Assembly (NCBI RefSeq): GCF_019645855.1
Contig: NZ_CP080999.1
Coordinates: 2,914,001-2,978,000 of the forward strand
Length of the DNA: 64,000 bases
Origin: Mycobacterium malmoense
GTDB lineage: Bacteria; Actinomycetota; Actinomycetes; Mycobacteriales; Mycobacteriaceae
Direction: 5' to 3'
The translations under genes were made by a program, and so were the position numbers. Shown here piece after piece: positions 44,532 through 56,843 of the stretch (position 1 is its first letter; each line of letters begins with the position of its first letter). The notes below the pieces were generated by a model. The model made no database searches and was not told the origin of the DNA. It worked only from the letters and a program-made list of their open reading frames with translations.

Positions 44532-46609
44532 GTAGCTCCTCTGTCTCGCCCGAAATAAGGTCGGCCGCGCTCGTCGGGCGCAGCGTCTGGCGGGGTCTCT
44601 GCGTCGCCCTCGTCGAGCGGGACCTCGCCCGGGGGCGCGCCGGCGTCTTCCGATTCACCCCGAGGCCTGGGCCTGAGACGAATCGGACGCGGGAACCATC
44701 CATTGTGCCGTATCCCGGCCAGAATGACCGCTCCGGCCGCCGCGACCAGAATCCATTGCAGGATCGGGCCCCAGCGGGTTGCCGGCGTCAGCTTGGTTTT
44801 GAGGCGCACCTGGATGTCCAGGTAGGCGGGCTGGAAGAAGTTCGTGCGCACCAGCTCGGCGCCGTCCGGCGCGATCACCGCGCTGATCCCGGTGGTGCCG
44901 GCAACCACGACGTATCGGTCGTGCTCCACGGCCCGCACCATGGCGAACGCCAGCTGTTGTTCGCTCATCGTCTTGTTGAAGGTGGCGTTGTTGCTAGGCA
45001 CGGCCAGCAACTGGGCACCGCCCAGCACCGCTTTCCGCGGGGCGCGGTCAAAGATCACTTCCCAGCAGGTGGCCACCCCGACCGGCACCCCGGCGATGTG
45101 CACCACGCCGCTGCTTTTGCCGGGCACCATATGGCCGGCCCGATCCGCGTACCCGGAGAGATGCTTGAACAGCCATGGCATCGGCAGGTACTCGCCGAAT
45201 GGCTGCACGATTCCCTTGTCGTGGCGGTCGGCCGGTCCGGTCGCCGGCGTCCACACGATCACGGTGTTGGTGTACTGCGAATCTGCCCGTGTGCGGCCCG
45301 GCACGTCGAGGACGGTGCCGACCAGGATCGGTGCGCCGATCGCCGCGGCGGCTTGCGTGATCCTTTCCGCGGCGTCGGCGTTGACGAGGGGGTCGACGTC
45401 CGACGAGTCTTCGGGCCAGATCACGAATTGCGGCTGTGGCGCGACCCCGGCACGCACGTCCTCCGCCAGCCGCAGCGTCTCCCGGACGTGGTTGTCCAGC
45501 ACGGCTCGGCGTTGCGCGTTGAAGTCGAGGCCCAGGCGCGGCACGTTGCCCTGCACGGCCGCGACGGTGACCGTGGGTTCGCCACCCGATCCCGCGCCGG
45601 CGTGCCGCACCTGCGGCCAGACGACGACGGCGGCGAACAACACCAGGCAGATGCAGACACCCGGCAGCACCACGGCGGGCGGCCGGTCGGGCGCCTCGGC
45701 GCTCCCGCCACGCGCCCGGCTACCGGATTTCCACCACTTCGCGATCTCCAGCCCGATCGCGGTCGCGCTGAATCCCACCAGCACGGTCGCCGTCGAGAGC
45801 AGCGCAACCCCGCCCAGCTGGACCAGCGGCAGCAACGGGCCTTGCGCCTGACCGAAGGCCACCGAACCCCAGGGAAAGCCGCCGAACGGAAAGATCGACT
45901 TCAACCACTCCTGGGCGGCCCACACCACCGCGAACCAGATCGGCCAGCCGGGCAGCCGCCGCACGATGACGGCGCACAGGCCGAAAAGGCCGGGATACAG
46001 CGCGCACGTCGTCGCCAGCACCAGCCAGGGCACGGCGCCCACCAGGGTGCTGATCCAGGGCAGCAGCGGCAGATAGAACGCCAGCCCGAACAGGAACCCG
46101 TAGCCCAGGCCCCCCGCCGGTGTGGTGGCGGGGTGCGTCAGCACCCAAGCCAGCAGCGCCGCGGCGACGACGGCGGCCCACCACCAGTTCAGCGGCGGAA
46201 AGCTGGCGCACATCAGCAAGCCGGCCACGACGGACAGCACCAATCGCGGCAGGCGTGGCAGCATCGCGGCCCTCACCGCCGGCAGTCGTGCGATCGCCGC
46301 GGCGCCCAGCCCCGCCAGCGCCCGACGTGTCGCGGCGCCCAGCCGATCGGCCAGGCTCGGAACGTCAGGCGCGCCGGCGGGCCGGTCGTCGGGTTCTGGC
46401 TCTGCCTCCTGCTTTGGCCCGACGTGGGCCTCGGTGGCCTCGGTGGCCTCGGTGGCCTCGGTGGCCCGCTCCGATTCCGCTTCGTCGCTTATCGGGTCGG
46501 TGTCCGACGGGGTCGTGAGATCCTCGGCCGCCGGGGCGGCCTCGCGGTCCTGGTCGGGGCGTCCCTCGCGGTCGGGGCGCCCCTTGCGGCCGAACCATGA
46601 CCTAGCCAT
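44528..46609 (-). CDS. lnt: Apolipoprotein N-acyltransferase Lnt
   Basis: Membrane enzyme that adds the third acyl chain to lipoproteins. 693 aa: an acidic, Ala-Thr-Glu-rich cytoplasmic extension (residues 1-80), about seven membrane helices, then the nitrilase (CN-hydrolase) domain with Glu in FVIWPEDSSD, Lys in HDKGIVQPFGEYLP and Cys in VGVATCWEVIFD, and a last helix before a charged tail. ATG 46609 (MARSWFGRKG) overlaps the amidohydrolase gene by 8 bp. It corresponds to the N-terminal half of M. tuberculosis Ppm1; the split arrangement is as in several nontuberculous species. Confidence 0.93.
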   Translation of the reverse strand: MARSWFGRKGRPDREGRPDQDREAAPAAEDLTTPSDTDPISDEAESERATEATEATEATEAHVGPKQEAEPEPDDRPAGAPDVPSLADRLGAATRRALAGLGAAAIARLPAVRAAMLPRLPRLVLSVVAGLLMCASFPPLNWWWAAVVAAALLAWVLTHPATTPAGGLGYGFLFGLAFYLPLLPWISTLVGAVPWLVLATTCALYPGLFGLCAVIVRRLPGWPIWFAVVWAAQEWLKSIFPFGGFPWGSVAFGQAQGPLLPLVQLGGVALLSTATVLVGFSATAIGLEIAKWWKSGSRARGGSAEAPDRPPAVVLPGVCICLVLFAAVVVWPQVRHAGAGSGGEPTVTVAAVQGNVPRLGLDFNAQRRAVLDNHVRETLRLAEDVRAGVAPQPQFVIWPEDSSDVDPLVNADAAERITQAAAAIGAPILVGTVLDVPGRTRADSQYTNTVIVWTPATGPADRHDKGIVQPFGEYLPMPWLFKHLSGYADRAGHMVPGKSSGVVHIAGVPVGVATCWEVIFDRAPRKAVLGGAQLLAVPSNNATFNKTMSEQQLAFAMVRAVEHDRYVVVAGTTGISAVIAPDGAELVRTNFFQPAYLDIQVRLKTKLTPATRWGPILQWILVAAAGAVILAGIRHNGWFPRPIRLRPRPRGESEDAGAPPGEVPLDEGDAETPPDAAPDERGRPYFGRDRGAT
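46429..46464 (-). repeat. 9-bp minisatellite, four perfect copies, inside lnt
   Basis: CCTCGGTGG x4 on the + strand, encoding repeated Ala-Thr-Glu in the cytoplasmic N-terminal extension of Lnt. In-frame (3 codons per unit), so copy-number changes would be tolerated. Confidence 0.85.
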
Positions 46610-48269
46610 GGATGACAGCGCCTCGGTGCACGGTTCGGCGGCAGCGCGGCGGGGCGTCGGTCGGGCCCAACCGCGGTAGGGCGGGTACCCGCGAACGCGG
46701 GTCGGTGGACCAGCGCTGGACGGCGTCGCGAGGTGCGTGGATGTCGAGGGCCCCGGCGTCCCACACGGCGTAGGAGGCCTGCGCCCCGGGCACCAGGGTC
46801 CCCGTCTGGCCGTCTCGGACACCGGCGGCCCGCCAGCCGCCGCGGGTCGCGGCAGCAAATGCCGCCCGTGCCGAGACCGCGCTGCCCGGGGTGTGGTGAT
46901 TGACCGCCGCGCGCACGCTTACCCACGGGTCAAGGCCCGTTACCGGGGCGTCGGAACCGAGCGCGAGGGGCACGCCTTGGGATGCTAACAGCGCAAGCGG
47001 GTTGAGTTGACCGCCTCGTTCGGAGCCAAGCCGCCGGGCGTACATGCCGTCGGGGCCGCCCCACAGCGCATCAAAAGTGGGCTGCACGCTGGCGATGACG
47101 CCCCAGGCGCCCAGTTTGGCGGCCTGGTCGGCGGTGACCATCTCCACGTGCTCGAGGCGGTGCCCGCAGCGGGCGACGGCGGCCACCCCGAGGTCGGCGA
47201 CGACCCGTTCGAAGGCCGCGACGGCCGCCGAGACCGCGGCGTCGCCGATGACGTGGAAACCCGCGGTGACCCCCGCCTCGGTGCAGGCCCGCACGTGGGC
47301 TTCGATGACGTCGGGGTCCAAGTAGCAGGTGCCGGTGCGTTGCGAGGCGTCCGCGTACGGCTCGTGCAGCCAGGCGGTGCGCGACCCGAGCGCCCCGTCG
47401 ACGAACAAGTCGCCGGCCAGCCCGCGGGCTCCGGTCTCGTCCATCAACGCGCGGGCCTGTGCGGGCGTGGTCACCGCCTGGCCCCAGTAGCCGATCACCT
47501 CGACGCCGTGATCGAGGGCACGCAGCCGCAACCAGTCGTCGAGCCCGCCGATTTCCGGGCCGGCGCATTCGTGCACGGCGACGATGCCGGCCGCCGCGGC
47601 GGCGTCCAGCGCCGCCGTCCGGGCGTCGGCCAGCTGTTCGGCGGTCAGCAGGTCACGGGCGACGGCCCGGACCAGGTGGTGCGCGTCGCCGACGAGCGGC
47701 CGCTCGGCGGCGAAACCGGCCGCCGCGGGTAAGTCTGGGACCAGCCGTCGCAGGCCCGTTGAGGCCAGCGCGGAGTGCACGTCGACGCGGGCCAGGTAGG
47801 CGGGCCGGTCACCGAGTGCGGCATCCAGCTCACCGGTGCTCGGCGGGGTGTTGTCGGGCCACGAGGATTCGTCCCAGCCATGCCCCCACACCGGCTGGCC
47901 CGGGTGGGCGTCAGCATAGTCGGCGACCATCCGGATGCACTGCGCGCGCGAGCGCGCCGGCCGCAGGTCCAGCCCGCTGAGCGTCAGGCCGGTGGCGGTG
48001 ACGTGGATGTGGCTGTCCACGAATCCCGGCGTTACGAAGCCGCCGTCCAGGTCCTCGACCTCGGCGCCCGGGAACTGGCCGCGGGCGGCCTCGTCGCCGC
48101 CCAGCCACGCGATGACATCCCCGCGGACGGCCATGGCGGTGGCGTCGGGGTGGGTCGGGCTGTGCACCCGCCCGTTGACCAGCAGCGTGATGGAGCGGTC
48201 GGTCTCGTCCAGCGACGCTGCGGGCCGTGAAACGGCCCGTGTAAAAGCAGGACGATCAGCGTGGGTCAC
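46602..48269 (-). CDS. Amidohydrolase family protein (YtcJ-like, amidohydrolase 3)
   Basis: A 555-aa metal-dependent hydrolase. The N-terminal beta-sandwich strand precedes the metal motif GFVDSHIHVT (HxH near residue 87); later ligands are GFHVIGDAAV, GHRLEHVEM and LGSDAPVTGLDPW. This is the YtcJ/NfdA-like branch that acts on amides such as N-substituted formamides; the true substrate cannot be predicted. No signal peptide. GTG 48269 is the start. Its 3' end overlaps lnt by 8 bp, so it may be first in an amidohydrolase-lnt-ppm1 transcript. Confidence 0.88.
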   Translation of the reverse strand: MTHADRPAFTRAVSRPAASLDETDRSITLLVNGRVHSPTHPDATAMAVRGDVIAWLGGDEAARGQFPGAEVEDLDGGFVTPGFVDSHIHVTATGLTLSGLDLRPARSRAQCIRMVADYADAHPGQPVWGHGWDESSWPDNTPPSTGELDAALGDRPAYLARVDVHSALASTGLRRLVPDLPAAAGFAAERPLVGDAHHLVRAVARDLLTAEQLADARTAALDAAAAAGIVAVHECAGPEIGGLDDWLRLRALDHGVEVIGYWGQAVTTPAQARALMDETGARGLAGDLFVDGALGSRTAWLHEPYADASQRTGTCYLDPDVIEAHVRACTEAGVTAGFHVIGDAAVSAAVAAFERVVADLGVAAVARCGHRLEHVEMVTADQAAKLGAWGVIASVQPTFDALWGGPDGMYARRLGSERGGQLNPLALLASQGVPLALGSDAPVTGLDPWVSVRAAVNHHTPGSAVSARAAFAAATRGGWRAAGVRDGQTGTLVPGAQASYAVWDAGALDIHAPRDAVQRWSTDPRSRVPALPRLGPTDAPPRCRRTVHRGAVIHG

Positions 48270-48303
48270 GGGCCAAAACTACGCGTGGGGGCGCGCCGGG
48301 CGA

Positions 48304-48864
48304 TCAATCCCAGCCGGGCCGTCCCGGGAATCCACCGCGGGTCGGATCGTTCGGACCGGCGGGCGGGTCGAAGTCCTCAACGTCGATGACCTCGCCGTCG
48401 ATGTAGTCGCGGCCGTCGCCCGAATAGCCGCGGCGCGAGTCGGCCCCGAAGACCGTGGTCTCGGTGATCAGCGGCACCCGCCGTCGCAAACCCCGTATCC
48501 CGATCGCGGTCAATCCGGGGCCGGCGACATACCGTATCGGCGGAACCAGCAGCAATAGCCCCGTCACCGTGGTGACCAAACCGGGAACGAGGACCAGGAC
48601 GGTGGCCAGCGTGATCAGCGCGCCGTCGCTGACGGCGTCCCCCGCAAGCGGGCGGTGCCCCCAGCGCGGTTCGGTCAGGCCGGACCTCAGCTGCCCGACT
48701 TTGCGAATGAGCTGCGACCCGGCCATCGGGGCCAATAGGCCCCATCCGAGCAGGAAGGTGGCCAGCAGCACCAGCAGCGTCCAGCCCCACCCGATCGTCG
48801 AGACCAGCGCGAAAATCACCCCGAGCTCGACGACGGCATAGATCAGCAACAGCCGCGACAGCAT
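48304..48864 (-). CDS. fxsA: FxsA family membrane protein
   Basis: A 186-aa cytoplasmic-membrane protein with FxsA-domain helices (LLLIYAVVELGVIFALVSTI; LLVLLATFLLGWGLLA; LATVLVLVPGLVTTVTGLLL) and the family's LVPPIRY ending, followed by a hydrophilic acidic tail. In E. coli FxsA interferes with F-plasmid exclusion of phage T7; its role here is unknown. Position matches Rv2053c. Confidence 0.88.
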   Translation of the reverse strand: MLSRLLLIYAVVELGVIFALVSTIGWGWTLLVLLATFLLGWGLLAPMAGSQLIRKVGQLRSGLTEPRWGHRPLAGDAVSDGALITLATVLVLVPGLVTTVTGLLLLVPPIRYVAGPGLTAIGIRGLRRRVPLITETTVFGADSRRGYSGDGRDYIDGEVIDVEDFDPPAGPNDPTRGGFPGRPGWD

Positions 48865-48925
48865 GTGACGTCAACGTCTGTGGGGCACGCTCGAGTTCCC
48901 CTGGTGGCTGCAGTTAGATGACGCT

Positions 48926-49621
48926 ATGACGACGATTCAGATCGACACCCCCGACGGACCGATCGATGCCCTGCTGAGCCTTCCGCAGGGTGACGGCCCG
49001 TGGCCGGGTGTGGTGGTGATCCACGACGCGATCGGTTACGGCCGGGACAAGGAGGCGATCAACGACCGCATCGCCCGGGCCGGCTATGTGGCGCTGACTC
49101 CGAACATGTACTCGCGGGGTGGGCGCATCCGCTGCATCACCCGGGTCATGCGGGAGCTGATGACGCAGCGGGGTCGCGCCCTTGACGACATTCTGGCCGC
49201 CCGCGATCACCTGCAGGCCATGCCGGAGTGCTCGGGGCGTGTCGGCATCGCGGGTTTCTGCATGGGCGGGCAGTTTGCGCTCGTTATGTCGCCCAAGGGT
49301 TTTGGTGCCTCTGCGCCGTTCTACGGCACTCCCCTGCCGCGCAATCTGAGTCAGACGCTGGAGGGGGCGTGCCCGATCGTGGCCAGCTTCGGTGGCCGTG
49401 ACCCGATGGGTAGGGGCGCGCCCGACCGGCTGCGCGAAGTGACCGCGGCCAAGCAGATCGCCGCCGACATCAAGGTCTACTCCGGCGCCGGGCACAGCTT
49501 CGCGAACACGCTTCCCGCCCAGCCGCTGCTGCGCATCACGGGTTTCGGCTACGACCGGGCCGCCACCGACGACGCCTGGAGCCGGGTCTTCGCGTTCTTC
49601 GGCCAGCACCTGGGTAGCTGA
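48926..49621 (+). CDS. Dienelactone hydrolase family protein
   Basis: Alpha/beta hydrolase, 231 aa, cytosolic. Nucleophile elbow GFCMGGQ has Cys, as in true dienelactone hydrolases; the Asp (FGGRDPMGRGAPDRL) and His (YSGAGHSFAN) complete the triad. Position divergent from fxsA corresponds to Rv2054. Likely lactone or ester substrate; no catabolic neighbours to specify it. Confidence 0.88.
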   Translation: MTTIQIDTPDGPIDALLSLPQGDGPWPGVVVIHDAIGYGRDKEAINDRIARAGYVALTPNMYSRGGRIRCITRVMRELMTQRGRALDDILAARDHLQAMPECSGRVGIAGFCMGGQFALVMSPKGFGASAPFYGTPLPRNLSQTLEGACPIVASFGGRDPMGRGAPDRLREVTAAKQIAADIKVYSGAGHSFANTLPAQPLLRITGFGYDRAATDDAWSRVFAFFGQHLGS

Positions 49622-49637
49622 CGGCCGGGTCGAAGCG

Positions 49638-50033
49638 TTAGCTTTGGGCCACCTTGAGCTCGAGGCCGACGTTGTTGTGCATGCCACCGCGCAGCCTGCT
49701 GACGAAATTGAAGACCTTGCCCACGATGCCGTACCGCCTGCCGATCGCGTCGTAGACGGCGGCGGTTTGCGATTTGTCGAGGATGGCCGCGGTGCCCTCG
49801 ACGGCCTCGCTGGTCGGGCGGCCGCCCATGGTGCAGGTGGCCAGCGTCACGCGGGGTGTGTTGCGAATCCGCTTGACCTTCCACGACTTTGACTCGGTGA
49901 TCACCAGCAGGCGATCGCCGCGCTCTCCGTCCAAGGCGGCCCAGATCGGAGTCGGCTTGGGCCGGCCATCCCTGGTGAAGGTGGTCAGCAGGATGTATCG
50001 CGCCTTGGCGAGGTCGGCAAAAGTGGGCGTCAC
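49638..50033 (-). CDS. PPOX-class F420-dependent oxidoreductase (Rv2061c type)
   Basis: A 131-aa split-barrel flavin/F420-binding protein. FADLAKARYILLTTFTRDGR, PTPIWAALDGERGDRLLVIT, SWKVKRIRNTPRVTLATCT and GRRYGIVGKVFNF are typical of the small PPOX F420 family, which reduces or binds F420 substrates. GTG 50033 gives the usual length; sequence upstream of it is the inverted repeat at 50051-50110. It lies downstream of cobN but is separated by that hairpin. Convergent with the dienelactone hydrolase gene (16-bp gap). Confidence 0.85.
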   Translation of the reverse strand: MTPTFADLAKARYILLTTFTRDGRPKPTPIWAALDGERGDRLLVITESKSWKVKRIRNTPRVTLATCTMGGRPTSEAVEGTAAILDKSQTAAVYDAIGRRYGIVGKVFNFVSRLRGGMHNNVGLELKVAQS

Positions 50034-50050
50034 GGGTGCCAACCTACCTC

Positions 50051-50110
50051 GCGAGCAGACGCGGAATCGCACTGCGCGGGCCTTGCGCGTGCGATTCCGC
50101 GTCTGCTCGC
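50051..50110. terminator. Perfect 22-bp inverted repeat, likely cobN terminator
   Basis: Arm 50051-50072 (starts GCGAGCAGACGCGGAATC) is the exact reverse complement of 50089-50110, with a 16-nt spacer that is itself GC-rich. It lies 14 bp past the cobN stop and 17 bp before the start of the F420 gene. There is no U run, as usual for mycobacterial hairpin terminators. Confidence 0.75.
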
Positions 50111-50124
50111 CAGGGTTGGCGGGG

Positions 50125-53694
<3,570 letters not shown>

Positions 53695-53784
53695 CCCTCA
53701 TTCGTACCGTAGCCGGGCTCGGCGCTTCGCCCTGGGCGCTCGCGAGCGTGCTCCACCGTCCTCGCGGGCATGAGTGTGCCTGCG

Positions 53785-53990
53785 CTGACTGGGCGTCGAG
53801 GTTCGGCCGCAGCGCCTCGTTGAATCGACGATCGACCCAGTCGGCGAATTTCGGCGACGATTGAAGCTGGCCCGACGCCGCGAACAGGTCGGCGAGTCGC
53901 GGCGGCTGGGGCCGCCTTCGGGCCCGAGCGGGCCTGGTGCGAAACGCATCCGCTCAACAGCAGTCCGAATACCGCGATGAGCGCGACGAA
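53785..53990 (-). pseudogene. Remnant of the ABC-transporter substrate-binding lipoprotein (SsuA/TauA-like)
   Basis: Reading from 53990 gives a lipoprotein signal, FVALIAVFGLLLSGCVSHQA, with the lipobox LLSGC, but the frame has no start codon (in-frame TGA just before). From 53900 another frame gives DLFAASGQLQSSPKFADWVD then RRFNEALRPNL, like the C-terminal end of SsuA/TauA-type binding proteins. The two parts are joined out of frame and about 250 residues are missing. It follows the ATPase and permease genes in the normal place for the binding protein, so the importer has lost its receptor. Confidence 0.6.
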
Positions 53991-54004
53991 TCCTCATCCC
54001 ATGA

Positions 54005-54760
54005 CTAGAACCGCACGCCGAGACGGTCGAGCAGTTCGGCACGGTGCTGTTCGGTGTGATGACCGGGATCGCCCGGCGGGCGCCGCGGCTCCTGGATCGT
54101 CACCGTGTGAACGACGCGGCCCTGCTCAAAGACCAGCACCCGGTTGGCGAGCGCGACGGCCTCGTCGACATCGTGGGTAACCAGCAGCACACCGAACCCG
54201 TGTCGACGCCACAGGCTCAGCAGCAGGGTGCGCATCGTCAGCCGGGTCAGGGCGTCCAGCGCCCCGAAAGGTTCGTCGAGCAGCAGCAGCTGCGGCTCCG
54301 CGACGAGCGCCCGGGCCAGCGAAACGCGTTGGGCCTGACCGCCCGACAGCGTCAGCGGCCAGGCACCGGCGTAGTCCGCCAGCCCTACGTCGGCTAGCGC
54401 CCGTTCGGCGCGTTGCCGAACCTGCGCCGCCGGCAGCCGGCCGCGGGTGAGGCCGTAGCCGACGTTGGTTCGCACGTCACGCCACGGGAACAGGCGCGGC
54501 TCCTGGAATGCCAACGCCGGAGCGCCGGCGACCACGCGATCGCCGCCGTGGTCTCGCGAGAGTCCGGCCAGCACCCGCAGCACCGTCGACTTGCCCGAGC
54601 CGCTGCGGCCGACGAGGGCGATGATCTCGCCGCTTACCACCTGTAACGAGACGTCGACCAGCACATGATGGCGGCCATACCACTTGTCGACGTGACGCAG
54701 CTCTCCGGCGATCTCGGCACGCGCCCGTTCCGCCGCATCGGGTTCCGCAATGGCTGTCAA
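54005..54760 (-). CDS. SsuB/TauB-like ABC importer ATPase
   Basis: Nitrate/sulfonate/taurine-type ATPase, 251 aa. Walker A GRSGSGKST, Q-loop FQEPRLFPWRDV (the family's QEPRLLPW), signature LSGGQAQRVSLA, Walker B LLLLDEPFGALD, H-loop VTHDVDEAV. TTG 54760 with AAAGG 9 nt before it is the likely start, 10 bp after the permease stop. The associated binding-protein gene is a pseudogene, so this transporter may be inactive or use a distant receptor. Confidence 0.85.
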   Translation of the reverse strand: MTAIAEPDAAERARAEIAGELRHVDKWYGRHHVLVDVSLQVVSGEIIALVGRSGSGKSTVLRVLAGLSRDHGGDRVVAGAPALAFQEPRLFPWRDVRTNVGYGLTRGRLPAAQVRQRAERALADVGLADYAGAWPLTLSGGQAQRVSLARALVAEPQLLLLDEPFGALDALTRLTMRTLLLSLWRRHGFGVLLVTHDVDEAVALANRVLVFEQGRVVHTVTIQEPRRPPGDPGHHTEQHRAELLDRLGVRF

Positions 54761-54770
54761 ACTTAACCTT

Positions 54771-55646
54771 TCACTGTCGATAGCGCAGCGTCCGGCGCTC
54801 GATGACGCGGACGATCGCGTCGGTGGCGATGCCCAGGAGCGCATAGACGGTCAGCCCGAAGATGATGATGTCGATGCGCAAGAAGTCGCGGGCATTGTTG
54901 ATGAGGAAGCCGATTCCCTTGTCGGCGTTGATCTGCTCGGCCACGATCAGCGTCAACCAGGCGATCGCCAGCGACTGCCGCAAACCGACGAGCACCTGCG
55001 GCGCCGCGCTCGGCACGACGATCCGCGTGAACCGCTGCCAGAACGAAAAGCCCAGCACCTGGGCGGTCTCGAACAGTTTCGGATCGACCTGCCGGATCGC
55101 CGAGTAGCTGTTGAGGTAGAGCGGGAAGGTTACGCCCAACGCGACCAGCAGCACCTTGGGCAGCTCGCCGATTCCGAACCAGAGGATGAACAGCGGGATC
55201 AGGCCCAGATGCGGCAACGCGCGGATCATCTGCATCGGCGGGTCGACCGTCGACTCGAACCAGCGGGACAGGCCGACCGCGGCACCGAGCAGCAGCCCCA
55301 GCGCCGCGCCCAGCACCAGCCCCTCGGTCACCCGCACGCCGGACACCTCCAGCGCGTCGGCGAGCTGGCCGTTGCGGGCCAACTCGAGGCCGGCCTGGAG
55401 GATCAGCGACGGGGCGGGCAGCACATCCTGGGGAATGACGGCGGTCGCACTGCCCAGCTGCCACAGGGCGAGCAGCGCCAACGGCGAAGCGATGCGGACG
55501 ATTTCCCATCTGCGGCGCGCCCACAGCCCGGTCCGGCCGGCGGCGCGGGCGGGGTCGGTCTCGGTCGACGCGGCAGCCAGCGCGGTGCCGATGCTCACGG
55601 TGTCGACGCTCCTCACGATCGGGGGCATACGAGCAAGACGCACCAC
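54771..55646 (-). CDS. SsuC/TauC-like ABC importer permease
   Basis: Six-helix permease of the nitrate/sulfonate family, up to 291 aa. The EAA loop is FETAQVLGFSFWQRFTRIVV and LPHLGLIPLFILWFGIGELPK is the family signature before helix 4. Start could be ATG 55628 or a GTG at 55592 rather than the first in-frame candidate. Divergent from cobG across a 90-bp gap. Confidence 0.85.
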   Translation of the reverse strand: MVRLARMPPIVRSVDTVSIGTALAAASTETDPARAAGRTGLWARRRWEIVRIASPLALLALWQLGSATAVIPQDVLPAPSLILQAGLELARNGQLADALEVSGVRVTEGLVLGAALGLLLGAAVGLSRWFESTVDPPMQMIRALPHLGLIPLFILWFGIGELPKVLLVALGVTFPLYLNSYSAIRQVDPKLFETAQVLGFSFWQRFTRIVVPSAAPQVLVGLRQSLAIAWLTLIVAEQINADKGIGFLINNARDFLRIDIIIFGLTVYALLGIATDAIVRVIERRTLRYRQ

Positions 55647-55736
55647 GGCGTCGCGTAACGAACGCTAGGGCGAAGCCGGCGACCGAGTAAGGGTTTGCTT
55701 CTGTCTGAGGCAATCTTGGCCCGCTACCGTGGGTGA

Positions 55737-56834
55737 ATGGCCAGGGCCCGCGACACCGACGCCTGCCCGGGCGCGCTACAGGTGCACCAGGCGGCCGACG
55801 GCGCCCTCGTACGGGTCCGGCTGCCCGGGGGGACGATCACCGCGGCCCAGTTGGCGACGCTGGCCCGCCTGGCAAGCGGTTTCGGCTCGGGAACGCTGGA
55901 GCTGACCGCCCGCGGCAACGTGCAGTTGCGCGGCATCACCGACGTGGCGGCGGTGGCCGACGCGATCACCCGCGCTGGGCTGTTGCCGTCGGCGACCCAC
56001 GAGCGGGCCCGCAACATCGTCGCCTCGCCGCTGTCCGGTCGGGTAGGCGGGCGCGCCGACGTGCGGGCGTGGGTGGGCGAGCTGGACGCGGCGATTTGCG
56101 CCGAGCCCACGCTCGCACAGCTGGGGGGCCGGTTTTGGTTCGGCCTCGACGACGGCCGCGCCGACATCTCAGGACTGGGCGCGGACGTGGGTGCGCATGT
56201 CCGAGACGACGGCGTGGCGCTGCTGTTGGCCGGACGGGACGCCGGTGTGCGGCTGGCCGTTGGCGAGGTGGTCGAGACGCTGATCGGTGTTGCCGCGCGG
56301 TTCGTCGAGATGCGCGGAAAGGCTTGGCGCGTCGACGAACTGGCCGATATCGCCGCGTTGTGGCCCGGCGTCGAACTCGGCGCCGCCTTTCCGCCCGTCA
56401 CCAAGCCGCCGGTGGGCTGGATCGGCCAACAAGACGGCCGGGTCACGCTGGGCGCCGCGGTGCCGCTCGGGCTCCTGCCGGCACGCGTCGCGGAGTATCT
56501 TGCCGCGGTCGAGGCGCCGCTGGTGGTCACGCCGTGGCGATCGGTGCTGGTGTGCGATCTCGACGAGGCCGCAGCCGACACGGCGCTGCGGGTGCTGGCG
56601 CCGTTGGGCCTGGTTTTCGACGAGGGCTCCCCCTGGCTGAGCGTCAGCGCCTGCACCGGCAGCCCCGGGTGCGCGCGCTCGGCCGCCGACGTGCGGGCCG
56701 ACGCGGCACGGGCGCTGGACGCGCCGCCGACCGTGCACCGCCACTTCGTCGGCTGCGAACGCGCCTGCGGCAGCCCGCCGGCCGGTCAGGTGCTGGTTGC
56801 CACCGGAGACGGATACAGACTGTTCAGGTCTTAG
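55737..56834 (+). CDS. cobG: Precorrin-3B synthase CobG
   Basis: Iron-sulfur mono-oxygenase of aerobic cobalamin synthesis, converting precorrin-3A to precorrin-3B. 365 aa. Related to sulfite/nitrite reductases: LELTARGNVQLRGI in the ferredoxin-like half and the 4Fe-4S/sirohaem-type cysteines SACTGSPGCARS and HFVGCERACGSPPAG near the C-terminus. First gene of the cobG-cobH-cobIJ operon; next gene starts 9 bp downstream. Confidence 0.94.
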   Translation: MARARDTDACPGALQVHQAADGALVRVRLPGGTITAAQLATLARLASGFGSGTLELTARGNVQLRGITDVAAVADAITRAGLLPSATHERARNIVASPLSGRVGGRADVRAWVGELDAAICAEPTLAQLGGRFWFGLDDGRADISGLGADVGAHVRDDGVALLLAGRDAGVRLAVGEVVETLIGVAARFVEMRGKAWRVDELADIAALWPGVELGAAFPPVTKPPVGWIGQQDGRVTLGAAVPLGLLPARVAEYLAAVEAPLVVTPWRSVLVCDLDEAAADTALRVLAPLGLVFDEGSPWLSVSACTGSPGCARSAADVRADAARALDAPPTVHRHFVGCERACGSPPAGQVLVATGDGYRLFRS

Positions 56835-56843
56835 GGTGAGCGG

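Noticed and set aside
53695..55736. Cobalamin riboswitch before cobN or cobG
   Set aside because: No B12-box-like GCCACTG in the right orientation was found; the gap before cobG is only 90 bp and the cobN upstream region is taken by pseudogene sequence.
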